Positions 24,598 to 32,441 of a stretch of DNA of 64,000 bases are shown piece by piece. The stretch's first letter is position 1, and each line of letters begins with the position of its first letter. Both the position numbers and the translations under genes were made by a program. The stretch comes from Rhodococcus sp. 14-2470-1b. GTDB taxonomy: Bacteria > Actinomycetota > Actinomycetes > Mycobacteriales > Mycobacteriaceae. The stretch lies in assembly GCF_002259415.1 (NCBI RefSeq), contig NZ_NPFY01000004.1:186001-250000 (forward strand), written 5' to 3'. The notes below the pieces were generated by a model. That model did no database searches. It saw only the letters and a program-made list of their open reading frames with translations, and had not been told where the DNA came from.

Positions 24598-26093
24598 CCA
24601 GCTTCATCGACTCTGCCCCGACGCTTCCCGACGGCTCACGCCGCACGATCCAGATCATCGATCAGACCCTGCGCGACGGACCGCAGAGCTGGTGGGGAAT
24701 GCGGATGCGCCGTGACATGGGCATACCGATCGCCGATCATCTGGACCGCACAGGGTTCCACACCATCGACCTCGTCGGAAGTTCGATCTTCGAGGTGCTG
24801 GTGCGACACTGCAAGGAGGATCCGTGGGATCAACTGATATCTCTGTCGAAGGCCATGCCGCGCACGACTGTTCGTGCCGGCACGCGGAGCAACGGCATCG
24901 TCACGTTCGGTCTCACCGCCGACAGTGTCATGGACCTGTGGGTGCAACGGCTCGTCGCGCACGGAATCGGTAGCTTCTGGATCTACGACGGCCTGTTCAA
25001 CCTCGACAAGATCGGTCGGCTCGTCAAGACCGTGCAAGCCGAGGGTGCCGCGGCCATCCCGTGCATTCTCTACGCCGACAGTCCCTACCACACCGACGAC
25101 TACTATGCCGCCCGCACAAAGGAACTCGTCGGTCTCGGTGCGGACGGCATCGAGTTGGAAGACGCGGCAGGCCTGCTCACCCCTGATCGCACGCGAAGCC
25201 TGGTCAAGGCCATCAAGACGGCGGCAGGAGAGCTGCCGGTGGAAGTGCACTTCCACAGCAACAACGCGATGGCTCCGGTCAACTACCTGGAAGCAGCCCT
25301 CGCCGGTGCCGATATCGTGCACACGGCCAGTCGCACCCTCGCGGCCGGGGTGTCGTTGCCCTCGACCGAGGTGACGTACTCGAATCTGAAGTACGCCGGC
25401 TTCGATGTCCACCTCGACGAATCCCAGTTCTCCCCCGTCGAGCAGCATCTGCACCGGGTTGCCGAGTACGAGGGCCTGCCCGTCGGAACGCCGGCGGAGT
25501 TCGACCTGTTCCTGTATCGCCACCAGCTGCCAGGTGGTATGACAGGAACGTTCAAGGCGCAGCTCGCCGAACGCGGAATGGCAGATCGGTTCGAGGAAGT
25601 ACTCGACGAAATGTCGACCGTACGGACCGAACTCGGCTATCCGGTGATGGCCACTCCGTTCTCACAGCTCGTCGGCACGCAGGCCGTGCTGAACGTCGTG
25701 ACCGGCAAACGGTATTCCGTCATTCCCGATGAGGTGCTGATGTACGTCAACGGGCACTACGGCGACGCCGTCGCACCCATGGATCAGAACGTCGTCGACG
25801 TGGTCCAGGCATCTCCCAAGGCGAAGAGCTACCACGACTGGGTGCCCGCGCAGCCGTCGCTCGACGATCTACGTCGACGATTCGGCGAGGTCGACGACGA
25901 TGAACTGATCTTGCGACTTCTGGTCCCGGGCAACGAGATCGACATAATGCGAAACACGCCGAGGCGCAACCGTGACTTCGGCGCGTCGAGTCGTGAGATG
26001 CGCTATGTCCGTGAGCTCGTCACCGCAGCGACTGGCGCATACGTGCACCTCAGCTCACCCGATTTCAGCCTCACCCTGCAAGGAGATCACTGA
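24594..26093 (+). CDS. carboxyltransferase, pyruvate carboxylase / transcarboxylase 5S type
   Basis: A 499-residue HMGL-like TIM-barrel protein related to the carboxyltransferase domain of pyruvate carboxylase. Asp28 and Gln31 in TLRDGPQS match the metal and substrate residues, and His219/His221 in VHFHS match the two metal-binding histidines. The carbamylated lysine of the family (IKD-x-AGLL) is replaced by Glu189 (LEDAAGLL). The C-terminal half keeps the oxaloacetate-decarboxylase-like helical domain (TELGYPVMATPFSQLVGTQA). It should transfer CO2 from biotin to an acceptor, perhaps not pyruvate. ATGA overlaps join it to the genes before and after. Confidence 0.85.
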   Translation: MTSFIDSAPTLPDGSRRTIQIIDQTLRDGPQSWWGMRMRRDMGIPIADHLDRTGFHTIDLVGSSIFEVLVRHCKEDPWDQLISLSKAMPRTTVRAGTRSNGIVTFGLTADSVMDLWVQRLVAHGIGSFWIYDGLFNLDKIGRLVKTVQAEGAAAIPCILYADSPYHTDDYYAARTKELVGLGADGIELEDAAGLLTPDRTRSLVKAIKTAAGELPVEVHFHSNNAMAPVNYLEAALAGADIVHTASRTLAAGVSLPSTEVTYSNLKYAGFDVHLDESQFSPVEQHLHRVAEYEGLPVGTPAEFDLFLYRHQLPGGMTGTFKAQLAERGMADRFEEVLDEMSTVRTELGYPVMATPFSQLVGTQAVLNVVTGKRYSVIPDEVLMYVNGHYGDAVAPMDQNVVDVVQASPKAKSYHDWVPAQPSLDDLRRRFGEVDDDELILRLLVPGNEIDIMRNTPRRNRDFGASSREMRYVRELVTAATGAYVHLSSPDFSLTLQGDH

Positions 26094-26500
26094 TGACCAT
26101 TCCGGTCGAGGGGCGCGTCACCAAGCGCCGACCCGGTTCGGCCAAGGGCGGTCTCGCCGTTGCAGACAGCCGGCCTGTGTTTCGGAACGGACGCGTGCAC
26201 GGATTGCGGTGCACGGTGTGCCGAAACCCCTCGGCTCAGCGTGATCTTCCGTGGTGCCCGCTGTGCCGAGGCCGTCTTCGCGCCGACTCGTTCTCCCCGT
26301 CGGGGAGCATGTGGGCGTCGACGCGTGTGGACATCCCCGTCGGCGTCAGGAAGCCTCCGTTCGCACTGGGTTACATCGACCTGGACGACGGACCCCGCGT
26401 CCTGGCACATCTGGTGGTCCCGGAGTCGGTACCGATCGACACCCGGGTCACCGTGACCGGCGTCGAGCACGGTGACCTCGTCGCCCAGGTCCTCTCGTGA
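26093..26500 (+). CDS. DUF35 zinc-ribbon/OB-fold protein
   Basis: A 135-residue member of the DUF35 family that partners thiolases. The rubredoxin-like zinc site is LRCTVCRN and WCPLCRG (two CxxC pairs, about residues 39-62), followed by an OB-fold with FALGYIDLDDGPRVLAHLV. Such proteins bind thiolase-like enzymes of the SCP-x group in steroid and acyl-CoA degradation. It starts inside the carboxyltransferase stop (TGATG) and overlaps the thiolase gene by GTGA, so a complex with the thiolase is likely. Confidence 0.85.
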   Translation: MTIPVEGRVTKRRPGSAKGGLAVADSRPVFRNGRVHGLRCTVCRNPSAQRDLPWCPLCRGRLRADSFSPSGSMWASTRVDIPVGVRKPPFALGYIDLDDGPRVLAHLVVPESVPIDTRVTVTGVEHGDLVAQVLS

Positions 26501-27639
26501 GCGCGGATCGGGACGTCGCAGTCCTGGGCGTCGGGACCTCGGCGTACGGCTCCTTCCAGGATCGCCGCGTCGAATCGCTCGCCTGGGAAGCGGTCACCGA
26601 GGCGATAGGTGACGCCGACATCGATCCGTCGGCCATCGACGCCATCATCGTGGGTACCGTGTTCGGCCCGCCCGGTGTGGCAACTCGCATCCAGCGAGGT
26701 CTCGGTCTTCCCGGTATCCCCATGTGGACCATCGAAAACGCCTGCGCAAGCGGAACAGCCGCGTATCACGAGGCAGTGGAAGCAGTACGCGTCGGGCGTT
26801 TCGAGTGCGTGTTGGTGCTCGGCGTCGATCAGATGTCGACGTTGTTCACCGGTGCCATCGTCCCCGAAGCAACTGATCCCGAAGGGGCAGCGTCACTGCC
26901 ACTGCCGGGTCTGTACGCCCTGCAGGCGCAGCGGTACATCGGCCAGTACGGAGTGACCGAGGAACAGCTGGCTGCGGTGGCGGTGAAGAACAAGACCAAC
27001 GGGCTCGACAACCCCCGCGCGCATCTGCGTGGGGGTGCGCCGACGATCGAGGATGTGCTGAATTCCCGCGCGATCGCCGAGCCGTTGACTTTCCTGCAGT
27101 GCTGCCCCACGACCGACGGCGCAGGCGCAGCGGTGATCGGGAGGCCGCGGGCGGGTGAAAGGGACGTCAAGGTTCTGTCCTCGGCGATGGTGTCGGGTGC
27201 ACTGTGGGATCACGGTTCACCCCACGTGTGGGGATTCGACTGCGTCGCCCGCGCTGCGGACAAGGCGTTCACCTCGGCTGGAATCTCGCCGAGGGAGATC
27301 GACGTCATGGAGGTGCACGACGCGTTCACGATCGGCGAGATCACCACACTCGAGGCGCTGGGGGTCGCCGAACTCGGACAAGGCGCGGAGATGGCACCGT
27401 CGGGATACACCGCTCGGACGGGTCCACAACCGGTCAATCCCAGCGGCGGACTGCTTTCACGCGGACACCCACTGGGCGCGACGGGTACTGCGCAACTGGC
27501 CGAGATCGTCTGGCAGCTACGCGGCGAGGCGGGACCGCGCCAGGTCGCGAACCACGACATCGGCGTCGTCGAAACCATGGGCGGCGGGGCCGCAGGAATG
27601 GACGGAAACGCCTGTGTGATCAGCGTCCTGACGCGGTAG
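26497..27639 (+). CDS. thiolase (SCP-x / SCP2-like)
   Basis: A 380-residue thiolase-fold enzyme, likely cleaving a 3-ketoacyl-CoA with CoA. Cys83 lies in ENACASG, His274 in EVHDAF and His324 in GGLLSRGHPLGATG, the usual nucleophile and two active-site histidines of the SCP-x branch. The C-terminus GGGAAGMDGNACVISVL contains the position of the second cysteine. It uses a GTG start overlapping the DUF35 gene and ends the carboxylase operon. In context it would split the beta-keto product after carboxylation and CoA activation. Confidence 0.88.
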   Translation: MSADRDVAVLGVGTSAYGSFQDRRVESLAWEAVTEAIGDADIDPSAIDAIIVGTVFGPPGVATRIQRGLGLPGIPMWTIENACASGTAAYHEAVEAVRVGRFECVLVLGVDQMSTLFTGAIVPEATDPEGAASLPLPGLYALQAQRYIGQYGVTEEQLAAVAVKNKTNGLDNPRAHLRGGAPTIEDVLNSRAIAEPLTFLQCCPTTDGAGAAVIGRPRAGERDVKVLSSAMVSGALWDHGSPHVWGFDCVARAADKAFTSAGISPREIDVMEVHDAFTIGEITTLEALGVAELGQGAEMAPSGYTARTGPQPVNPSGGLLSRGHPLGATGTAQLAEIVWQLRGEAGPRQVANHDIGVVETMGGGAAGMDGNACVISVLTR

Positions 27640-27656
27640 GCGCGTCACGTGCCGGG

Positions 27657-28247
27657 TCAGAAGTAGGCGTACTCGGACATTCGGATGACCGGCATTACCC
27701 GGCTGCCCTGCCGAAACGCTGTCGTGTCGTCACGAATGGACGTTTCCAACGCGGTGAAGACCGCCGATCCTTCGACCAGTTCTGCGATCAGGTCGGGTCT
27801 GGTGGGACGCTCACCCGACGCAAGCACGGGAACGAGGTGCCCTGGTCGGGTGAAGTCCGACGCCGCCGCCTCCGGACGCGACAGTGCGCGGGCGGTGGCG
27901 GCGCGGTCTGCACCGGAGATACCGGTGGTGGTGCCGGCCACGACATCCACGGACACCCGAGGTGAGCCCAGGTAGAACGAGCTTCGCTGAGACCAGGCGA
28001 CCGGTGGTAGATCGAGCCGTCGGCATGTCTCGTCGTCGACGGTGATGCAGACGAATCCCGACCCGAAGCGAATCAGATGGGCTGTCACGGAAACGTCGAC
28101 GTCCTTCGCTGCGACAACAAGATCACTCCCAGTTCCCCGAAGATCGTCGACGACGACGATGGGTGCACCCTGCGACAGGGCCATTCGGGCACGTCGGCGT
28201 GCGGACCAGGACCGGGCGGGTACGTAATGCCGCGTGGCTGTGGTCAT
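27657..28247 (-). CDS. 3,4-dihydroxy-2-butanone-4-phosphate synthase-like protein (divergent RibB paralogue)
   Basis: A 196-residue protein aligning along the RibB fold: VVVDDLRGTGSDLVVAAKDV, RFGSGFVCITV, TTTGISGADRAATARAL and FTRPGHLVPVLA. The loop that reads R-E-N-E-G-D in RibB and supplies catalytic acidic residues is here R-G-T-G-S-D, so normal dihydroxybutanone phosphate synthesis is doubtful. The other half of the pocket (GISGADRA, RPGH) is kept. Its ATG at 28247 lies one base after the stop of the upstream SnoaL gene, so the two are co-translated. Function in this cluster is unknown. Confidence 0.75.
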   Translation of the reverse strand: MTTATRHYVPARSWSARRRARMALSQGAPIVVVDDLRGTGSDLVVAAKDVDVSVTAHLIRFGSGFVCITVDDETCRRLDLPPVAWSQRSSFYLGSPRVSVDVVAGTTTGISGADRAATARALSRPEAAASDFTRPGHLVPVLASGERPTRPDLIAELVEGSAVFTALETSIRDDTTAFRQGSRVMPVIRMSEYAYF

Positions 28248-28248
28248 C

Positions 28249-28644
28249 TCACACCGTGATCCCGACACGCGACCAGAAGGCCTCGAAGCTGGACGGCACC
28301 ATGTCGGTGCCGCGGACGACCTTTCCGTCTACGAAGCGATGCGTCATCACCATCGTGATGTCGAGTTCGTCGTCGCCGAGCTTGCGGAACGCGCGAATGT
28401 TGGCTGTCACCAACTCGTCTCCGATCACCTCGACGCCGAGAACTTCGTTGGCCGAGGCGTCGAGTTTTGCAAGCACACCGAACGCTTCGAGAAACTCTCC
28501 TTTGGTGTAGAGCCGGAGGTCTCCCTCGAGTGTGAATCCAGCCCACGTCAGGTCATCGGAGTACAGCGCGACGAGGGGTCCGGGGTCGCCCGCGTCCGCC
28601 GCCGCGAATGCCGACTTCAGTGCTTCTGCATTCTGCTGACTCAT
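28249..28644 (-). CDS. SnoaL-like / NTF2-fold protein
   Basis: A 131-residue single-domain protein with the NTF2-like pattern: an N-terminal helix (NAEALKSAFAAADAGDPGPLVALYSDDLTWAG), a strand pair and a final strand HRFVDGKVVRGTDMV. The family includes ketosteroid isomerase, polyketide cyclases and small hydrolases. No catalytic Asp/His pair can be assigned confidently. The ATG at 28644 was preferred over the open frame upstream because homology starts there and a GGTTCG-rich leader precedes it. It is the first gene of a two-gene unit with the RibB-like gene. Confidence 0.75.
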   Translation of the reverse strand: MSQQNAEALKSAFAAADAGDPGPLVALYSDDLTWAGFTLEGDLRLYTKGEFLEAFGVLAKLDASANEVLGVEVIGDELVTANIRAFRKLGDDELDITMVMTHRFVDGKVVRGTDMVPSSFEAFWSRVGITV

Positions 28645-28681
28645 GGGTATCGAACCTCCGTGTCGTGATGGTGGAGCCCGC

Positions 28682-28723
28682 GCGGGCTCTGTGTCCTGGA
28701 TCGCGGACTCTGTGTCCTGGATC
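28682..28723. repeat. two tandem 21-bp repeats in a divergent promoter region
   Basis: GCGGGCTCTGTGTCCTGGATC (28682-28702) is followed directly by a copy with one mismatch (28703-28723). It lies in the 277-bp gap between the SnoaL gene start and the AfsR/LuxR regulator start, 38 bp upstream of the former. It could be an operator array or replication slippage. Confidence 0.8.
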
Positions 28724-28921
28724 ACTCTGCCCGGGCGGGAACGCCGGGAGAACCGTCCTACTACGTGGTTCGCTACGGGCGACAATTCGCGCTGGTCACC
28801 GAGCCACGGCTCGAACCCGATCGGTACGTGTGACCGAACTTGACCCCCGCGCGTTGACAACCACCTGTTCGGTCAACAAGAGTGATTCCGATCTCACCCG
28901 CTGACGTGCCGAGGAGGCCGA

Positions 28922-31540
28922 ATGAATGCCGACGAATGGCGCGAGATTCATACGCTGCGTTCGTCGGGAGTCCCCATCAAGGGCATAGCACAGAGATTGT
29001 CCATGTCTCGCAACACCGTTCGACGCGCCCTCTCTCTCGACGCGCCGCCGGACGATCGTCGCAGCATTCGCCGATCCGCCGACGACAGCGTCGACGCCTC
29101 TATTCGTGATGTCATCGCCGCCGCACCGGGGATCGGTGTCGGCGAGATCGGTCGACGCGTCGGGTGGGACGGGGCGCGAACGACGCTGGTGCGTCGAGTC
29201 GACACCGCGCGCAGACAATTGTCCGAGCTCGCCGAATCTCCTCCCGACTGCGAGTCCACACCGTCGCTGCCCAACTACGCGACACCGTTCGTCGGCCGGG
29301 ATTCAGAGTTGCGCACACTGCAGTTGCTCGTCGGCACCGAACGTCTCATCACGATCAACGGTCCCGGCGGAATGGGTAAGACGCGATTGGCCGTCCACGC
29401 CGCCAGCCGATTCCGTCGTGCGTTCGCCGACGGCGTCCGCGTCGTCGAACTTGCGTCGCTCCACATGCCCGAACTGTTGCCGCAGGCCGTCGCCGATGCC
29501 CTCGGACTGTCGAATCGCGGCCTGCAGAGTACGGCGACTCAGAACACGCTGATCGAATACCTCGGCAACCGGCGAATGTTGTTGGTACTGGACAACTGCG
29601 AGCATCTACTCGATGCCAGCGCGGGGCTCATCTCCGCTCTCCTGCGCGGTACCACCCAGGTACACATCATCGCGACGTCACGCGAGGTTCTGGGCATTCC
29701 GGAGGAGCACCGGCTGGCCTTGCAGCCCATGCACACCACATCGGGAGTGGAGCGTGCCGCTCCCGGTGCGGTGGAACTGTTCGCATCCAGGGCGTCGGCG
29801 ATCCTTCCTGCATTCTCGATCACGCCGTCCAACCGTGACGCGGTCGAGCGGGTCTGCGCACGTCTGGACGGCATGCCACTCGCCATCGAACTGGCGTGCT
29901 CGAGATTGAGTGTGCTGTCGATCGATCAGCTCGCGGCACGGCTCGACCATCGCCTCGACCTTCTCACCGAAGGTAACCGCACCGGGCCGACGAGGCATCG
30001 AAGCCTCCAGGCCACCGTGGACTGGAGCTACGAGCTGTGCACCAGGGAACAGCAATTGCTGTGGGCGCGCACGTCGGTGTTCGTCGGCGGATTCGACCTC
30101 GACATGGCCGAGCAGGTGTGTTCGGGCCGCGGTATCTCCAGCCACGGCATCCTCGACGGCGTGTTCGCCCTGGTGGCCAAGTCGATCCTGCAGCGCATCG
30201 AGGAGAACGGTCAGGTCCGATTCCGAATGCTCGAGACCCTGCGCGAGTACGGGTTCGCGCAGTTGACACCGGAGGAGGCAGAGGCGCTGCGGAACCGTCA
30301 CTTCACCTGGTGTGCCGATGTGCTGCACCGCGCCTCCGACAGCTGGTTCGGTCCGGACCAGGCGATCACCAGTTCGTGTGTGCACGACAACCGCGCGGAC
30401 ATCAGGTACGCGCTCGAGCGTGCACTACGCTCCCCTGATTCCGAGCAGGCACGTCGCGGTGCGAACCTCATCGCCGATGTCTGGTTCCTGTGGGCGTGTG
30501 GGATCTCGGTCCCCGAGCATCGACTGTGGCTGGACCGGGTGCTCGGACAGCCGGAGTTCGCCGACATCAGAGACAGGGCTTCGGCGACGGCCGGTCTGGT
30601 GATGACGCTCCAGGGAGACCGTGTGGCTGCAGACGAGGTACTGCGACGGGCGATCGAATCGAGTGGCGACGACCCACTCGTACGTGCGTTCTCGACGCAC
30701 GTTCTGGGTCTGAACGAGTTCTTCGACGGCCGATTCGACTCGGCGATCGGCTTCTTGACCACCTCACGCGAGCTCTACAACTCCATCCCCGACCGTGTGG
30801 ACCTACTGTGCACCATGAAAATCCACCTGGGAATGGTGTACAGCTTCACCGGTAACCTCGACGAGGCACTCGAGGCGTTCGATTCGGTCCGGGTTCTCGC
30901 CGAGAAGACCGGTGAAATCTGGCTTCGTTCGTATGCCGTCTACGGCCTCGGTCTGGTCGCGCTGGTAGCCGAACGATTCTCCGAAGCAGCCGACTTCGCG
31001 GTGACTGCGCTCGATCTGCATCGGGCGTTCGACGACGTCGTGGGAACCACGTTGATGACCGATCTCCTCGCCTGGGCCGAGGCGGAATCCGGATCCGCCG
31101 ACCGCGCAGCGGTATTGCTCGGTGCGGCGTCGGCGATGTGGGGTTCGTTCGGCGAACAGCTGTACGGTTCGGAGCACTGGATCGACAAGCGCGAGACGTT
31201 CGAGCAACGTGCGCGTGCTGCGCTGGGCGCGAAGGAGTTCGAGGAACACCGCGCGTCGGGTTCGACGATGTCGGTCTCCGAACTCACTCGCTATGCGCTC
31301 GGTGAGACTGCTCTGACGAGTCCGACCAAGACCACGTCCGCCGCAGCCTCACCCGCGGTCGCACTTTCGCCCCGAGAACGCGAGGTCGCCGAGATGCTCG
31401 CGGACGGGATGTCCAACAAGGACATCGCCGCCAAACTCGTGCTCTCACCGCGCACCATCGAGGGTCACGTCGAACGTGTCCTGCAGAAGTTGGGGATGAG
31501 CCGCAGACAGGAAGTCGCCGGGTACTTCGCAGCGGTCTGA
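28922..31540 (+). CDS. large ATP-binding LuxR regulator (AfsR/MalT-like, with N-terminal transposase-type HTH)
   Basis: An 872-residue STAND regulator. Residues 1-36 are a resolvase/IS21-type helix-turn-helix (IHTLRSSGVPIKGIAQRLSM). An NB-ARC ATPase starts near 120, with FVGRDSEL, Walker A GPGGMGKT at 147-154 and Walker B LLVLDNCEHLLD. TPR-like helical repeats cover about 450-770. The last 60 residues are a LuxR HTH (LSPREREVAEMLADGMSNKDIAAKLVLSPRTIEGHV). It is an ATP-dependent activator probably sensing a small inducer, and likely controls the neighbouring SnoaL/RibB-like pair or the SDR/flavoprotein genes. Two DNA-binding domains in one chain is unusual. Confidence 0.88.
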   Translation: MNADEWREIHTLRSSGVPIKGIAQRLSMSRNTVRRALSLDAPPDDRRSIRRSADDSVDASIRDVIAAAPGIGVGEIGRRVGWDGARTTLVRRVDTARRQLSELAESPPDCESTPSLPNYATPFVGRDSELRTLQLLVGTERLITINGPGGMGKTRLAVHAASRFRRAFADGVRVVELASLHMPELLPQAVADALGLSNRGLQSTATQNTLIEYLGNRRMLLVLDNCEHLLDASAGLISALLRGTTQVHIIATSREVLGIPEEHRLALQPMHTTSGVERAAPGAVELFASRASAILPAFSITPSNRDAVERVCARLDGMPLAIELACSRLSVLSIDQLAARLDHRLDLLTEGNRTGPTRHRSLQATVDWSYELCTREQQLLWARTSVFVGGFDLDMAEQVCSGRGISSHGILDGVFALVAKSILQRIEENGQVRFRMLETLREYGFAQLTPEEAEALRNRHFTWCADVLHRASDSWFGPDQAITSSCVHDNRADIRYALERALRSPDSEQARRGANLIADVWFLWACGISVPEHRLWLDRVLGQPEFADIRDRASATAGLVMTLQGDRVAADEVLRRAIESSGDDPLVRAFSTHVLGLNEFFDGRFDSAIGFLTTSRELYNSIPDRVDLLCTMKIHLGMVYSFTGNLDEALEAFDSVRVLAEKTGEIWLRSYAVYGLGLVALVAERFSEAADFAVTALDLHRAFDDVVGTTLMTDLLAWAEAESGSADRAAVLLGAASAMWGSFGEQLYGSEHWIDKRETFEQRARAALGAKEFEEHRASGSTMSVSELTRYALGETALTSPTKTTSAAASPAVALSPREREVAEMLADGMSNKDIAAKLVLSPRTIEGHVERVLQKLGMSRRQEVAGYFAAV

Positions 31541-31572
31541 TCGGCGCGGCCCGATGAACCGGACCGCGCCGA
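31541..31572. terminator. bidirectional terminator hairpin
   Basis: TCGGCGCGG (31541-31549) and CCGCGCCGA (31564-31572) form a perfect 9-bp stem exactly between the convergent LuxR gene (stop at 31540) and the SDR gene (ends at 31578). Confidence 0.8.
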
Positions 31573-31577
31573 GGGGA

Positions 31578-32414
31578 CTAGACCTTGCTGAGCGCGCCTG
31601 CGTCGATCGGCAACGCGATGCCGGTGACGTATCGTGCCGCGTCCGACGCCAACCAGACGACGCCGTTGCTGATGTCCACCGCGTCGACCCACGGAACTGG
31701 CAACGTGTTCATCGCCCCCTGGCATGCCTCCCGGAAATCTTCCTGGGTCGGATGTTCCAGATCGGGACGGAACAACTTGTACATCGGCTCGTTGTCGATC
31801 ATGTCGGTCAACACCGATGTGGGGTGGATCGAGTTGCATCGAATGCGGTACTGGCCCAGTTCGTTCGATGCAGTTCTCGCAAGTCCGGTTACTCCGTGTT
31901 TCGCGGCGACGTAATGCGCGAAGTTCGGGAATCCCTGAATTCCACCGGTCGACGAGATCAAGATGATCGAACCTCCCTCGCCCTGCGCGATGAGGTGGGG
32001 CACGGTCGCTCGCATCGTCTTCCACACGCCCGAGAGATTGATGTCGATCATCTCGTCCCACTGCTCTTCGCTCAGCTCGTGCAGCGGCGCCGACGAGAAG
32101 ATTCCGGCATTGGCGACGACGGTGTCGAGACGACCGAGTTCTGCGATCCCCTCGGACACCGCTGCTTCCAATTGCCCGAGCTCACGCACGTCGGCAACGA
32201 CAGCGTGCGCCCGCCGGTCGTACTTCTCGATTTCCCGCACCGTGAGATCGAGATCCTCGCGAGAGGATCCTTTGTACTTCGTCGTCTCCGGCTTGCTGCA
32301 GAGGTCGACGACGATGACGTCGGCTCCTTCCTCGGCGAGCCTGACCGCGTGCGAACGCCCCTGTCCGCGAGCGGCTCCGGTAACCAGTGCTACTTTTCCT
32401 TCGAGCTGTCCCAC
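31578..32414 (-). CDS. mycofactocin-type short-chain dehydrogenase
   Basis: A 278-residue SDR. The cofactor motif TGAARGQGRSHAVRLAEEGA, NAGIFSS and the catalytic HYVAAKHG (Tyr and Lys) are present. The insertion after the second strand (VVDLCSKPETTKYKGSSREDL) is the mark of the mycofactocin-coupled SDR group, which keep NAD bound and pass electrons to mycofactocin when oxidising alcohols. It uses a GTG start at 32414 behind AAGGAAG. The mycofactocin synthesis genes are not in this window. It is 27 bp downstream of the HsaA-like gene, in one operon. Confidence 0.88.
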   Translation of the reverse strand: MGQLEGKVALVTGAARGQGRSHAVRLAEEGADVIVVDLCSKPETTKYKGSSREDLDLTVREIEKYDRRAHAVVADVRELGQLEAAVSEGIAELGRLDTVVANAGIFSSAPLHELSEEQWDEMIDINLSGVWKTMRATVPHLIAQGEGGSIILISSTGGIQGFPNFAHYVAAKHGVTGLARTASNELGQYRIRCNSIHPTSVLTDMIDNEPMYKLFRPDLEHPTQEDFREACQGAMNTLPVPWVDAVDISNGVVWLASDAARYVTGIALPIDAGALSKV

Positions 32415-32441
32415 TGTGTTCTTCCTTTCTGTCGACGGAGG

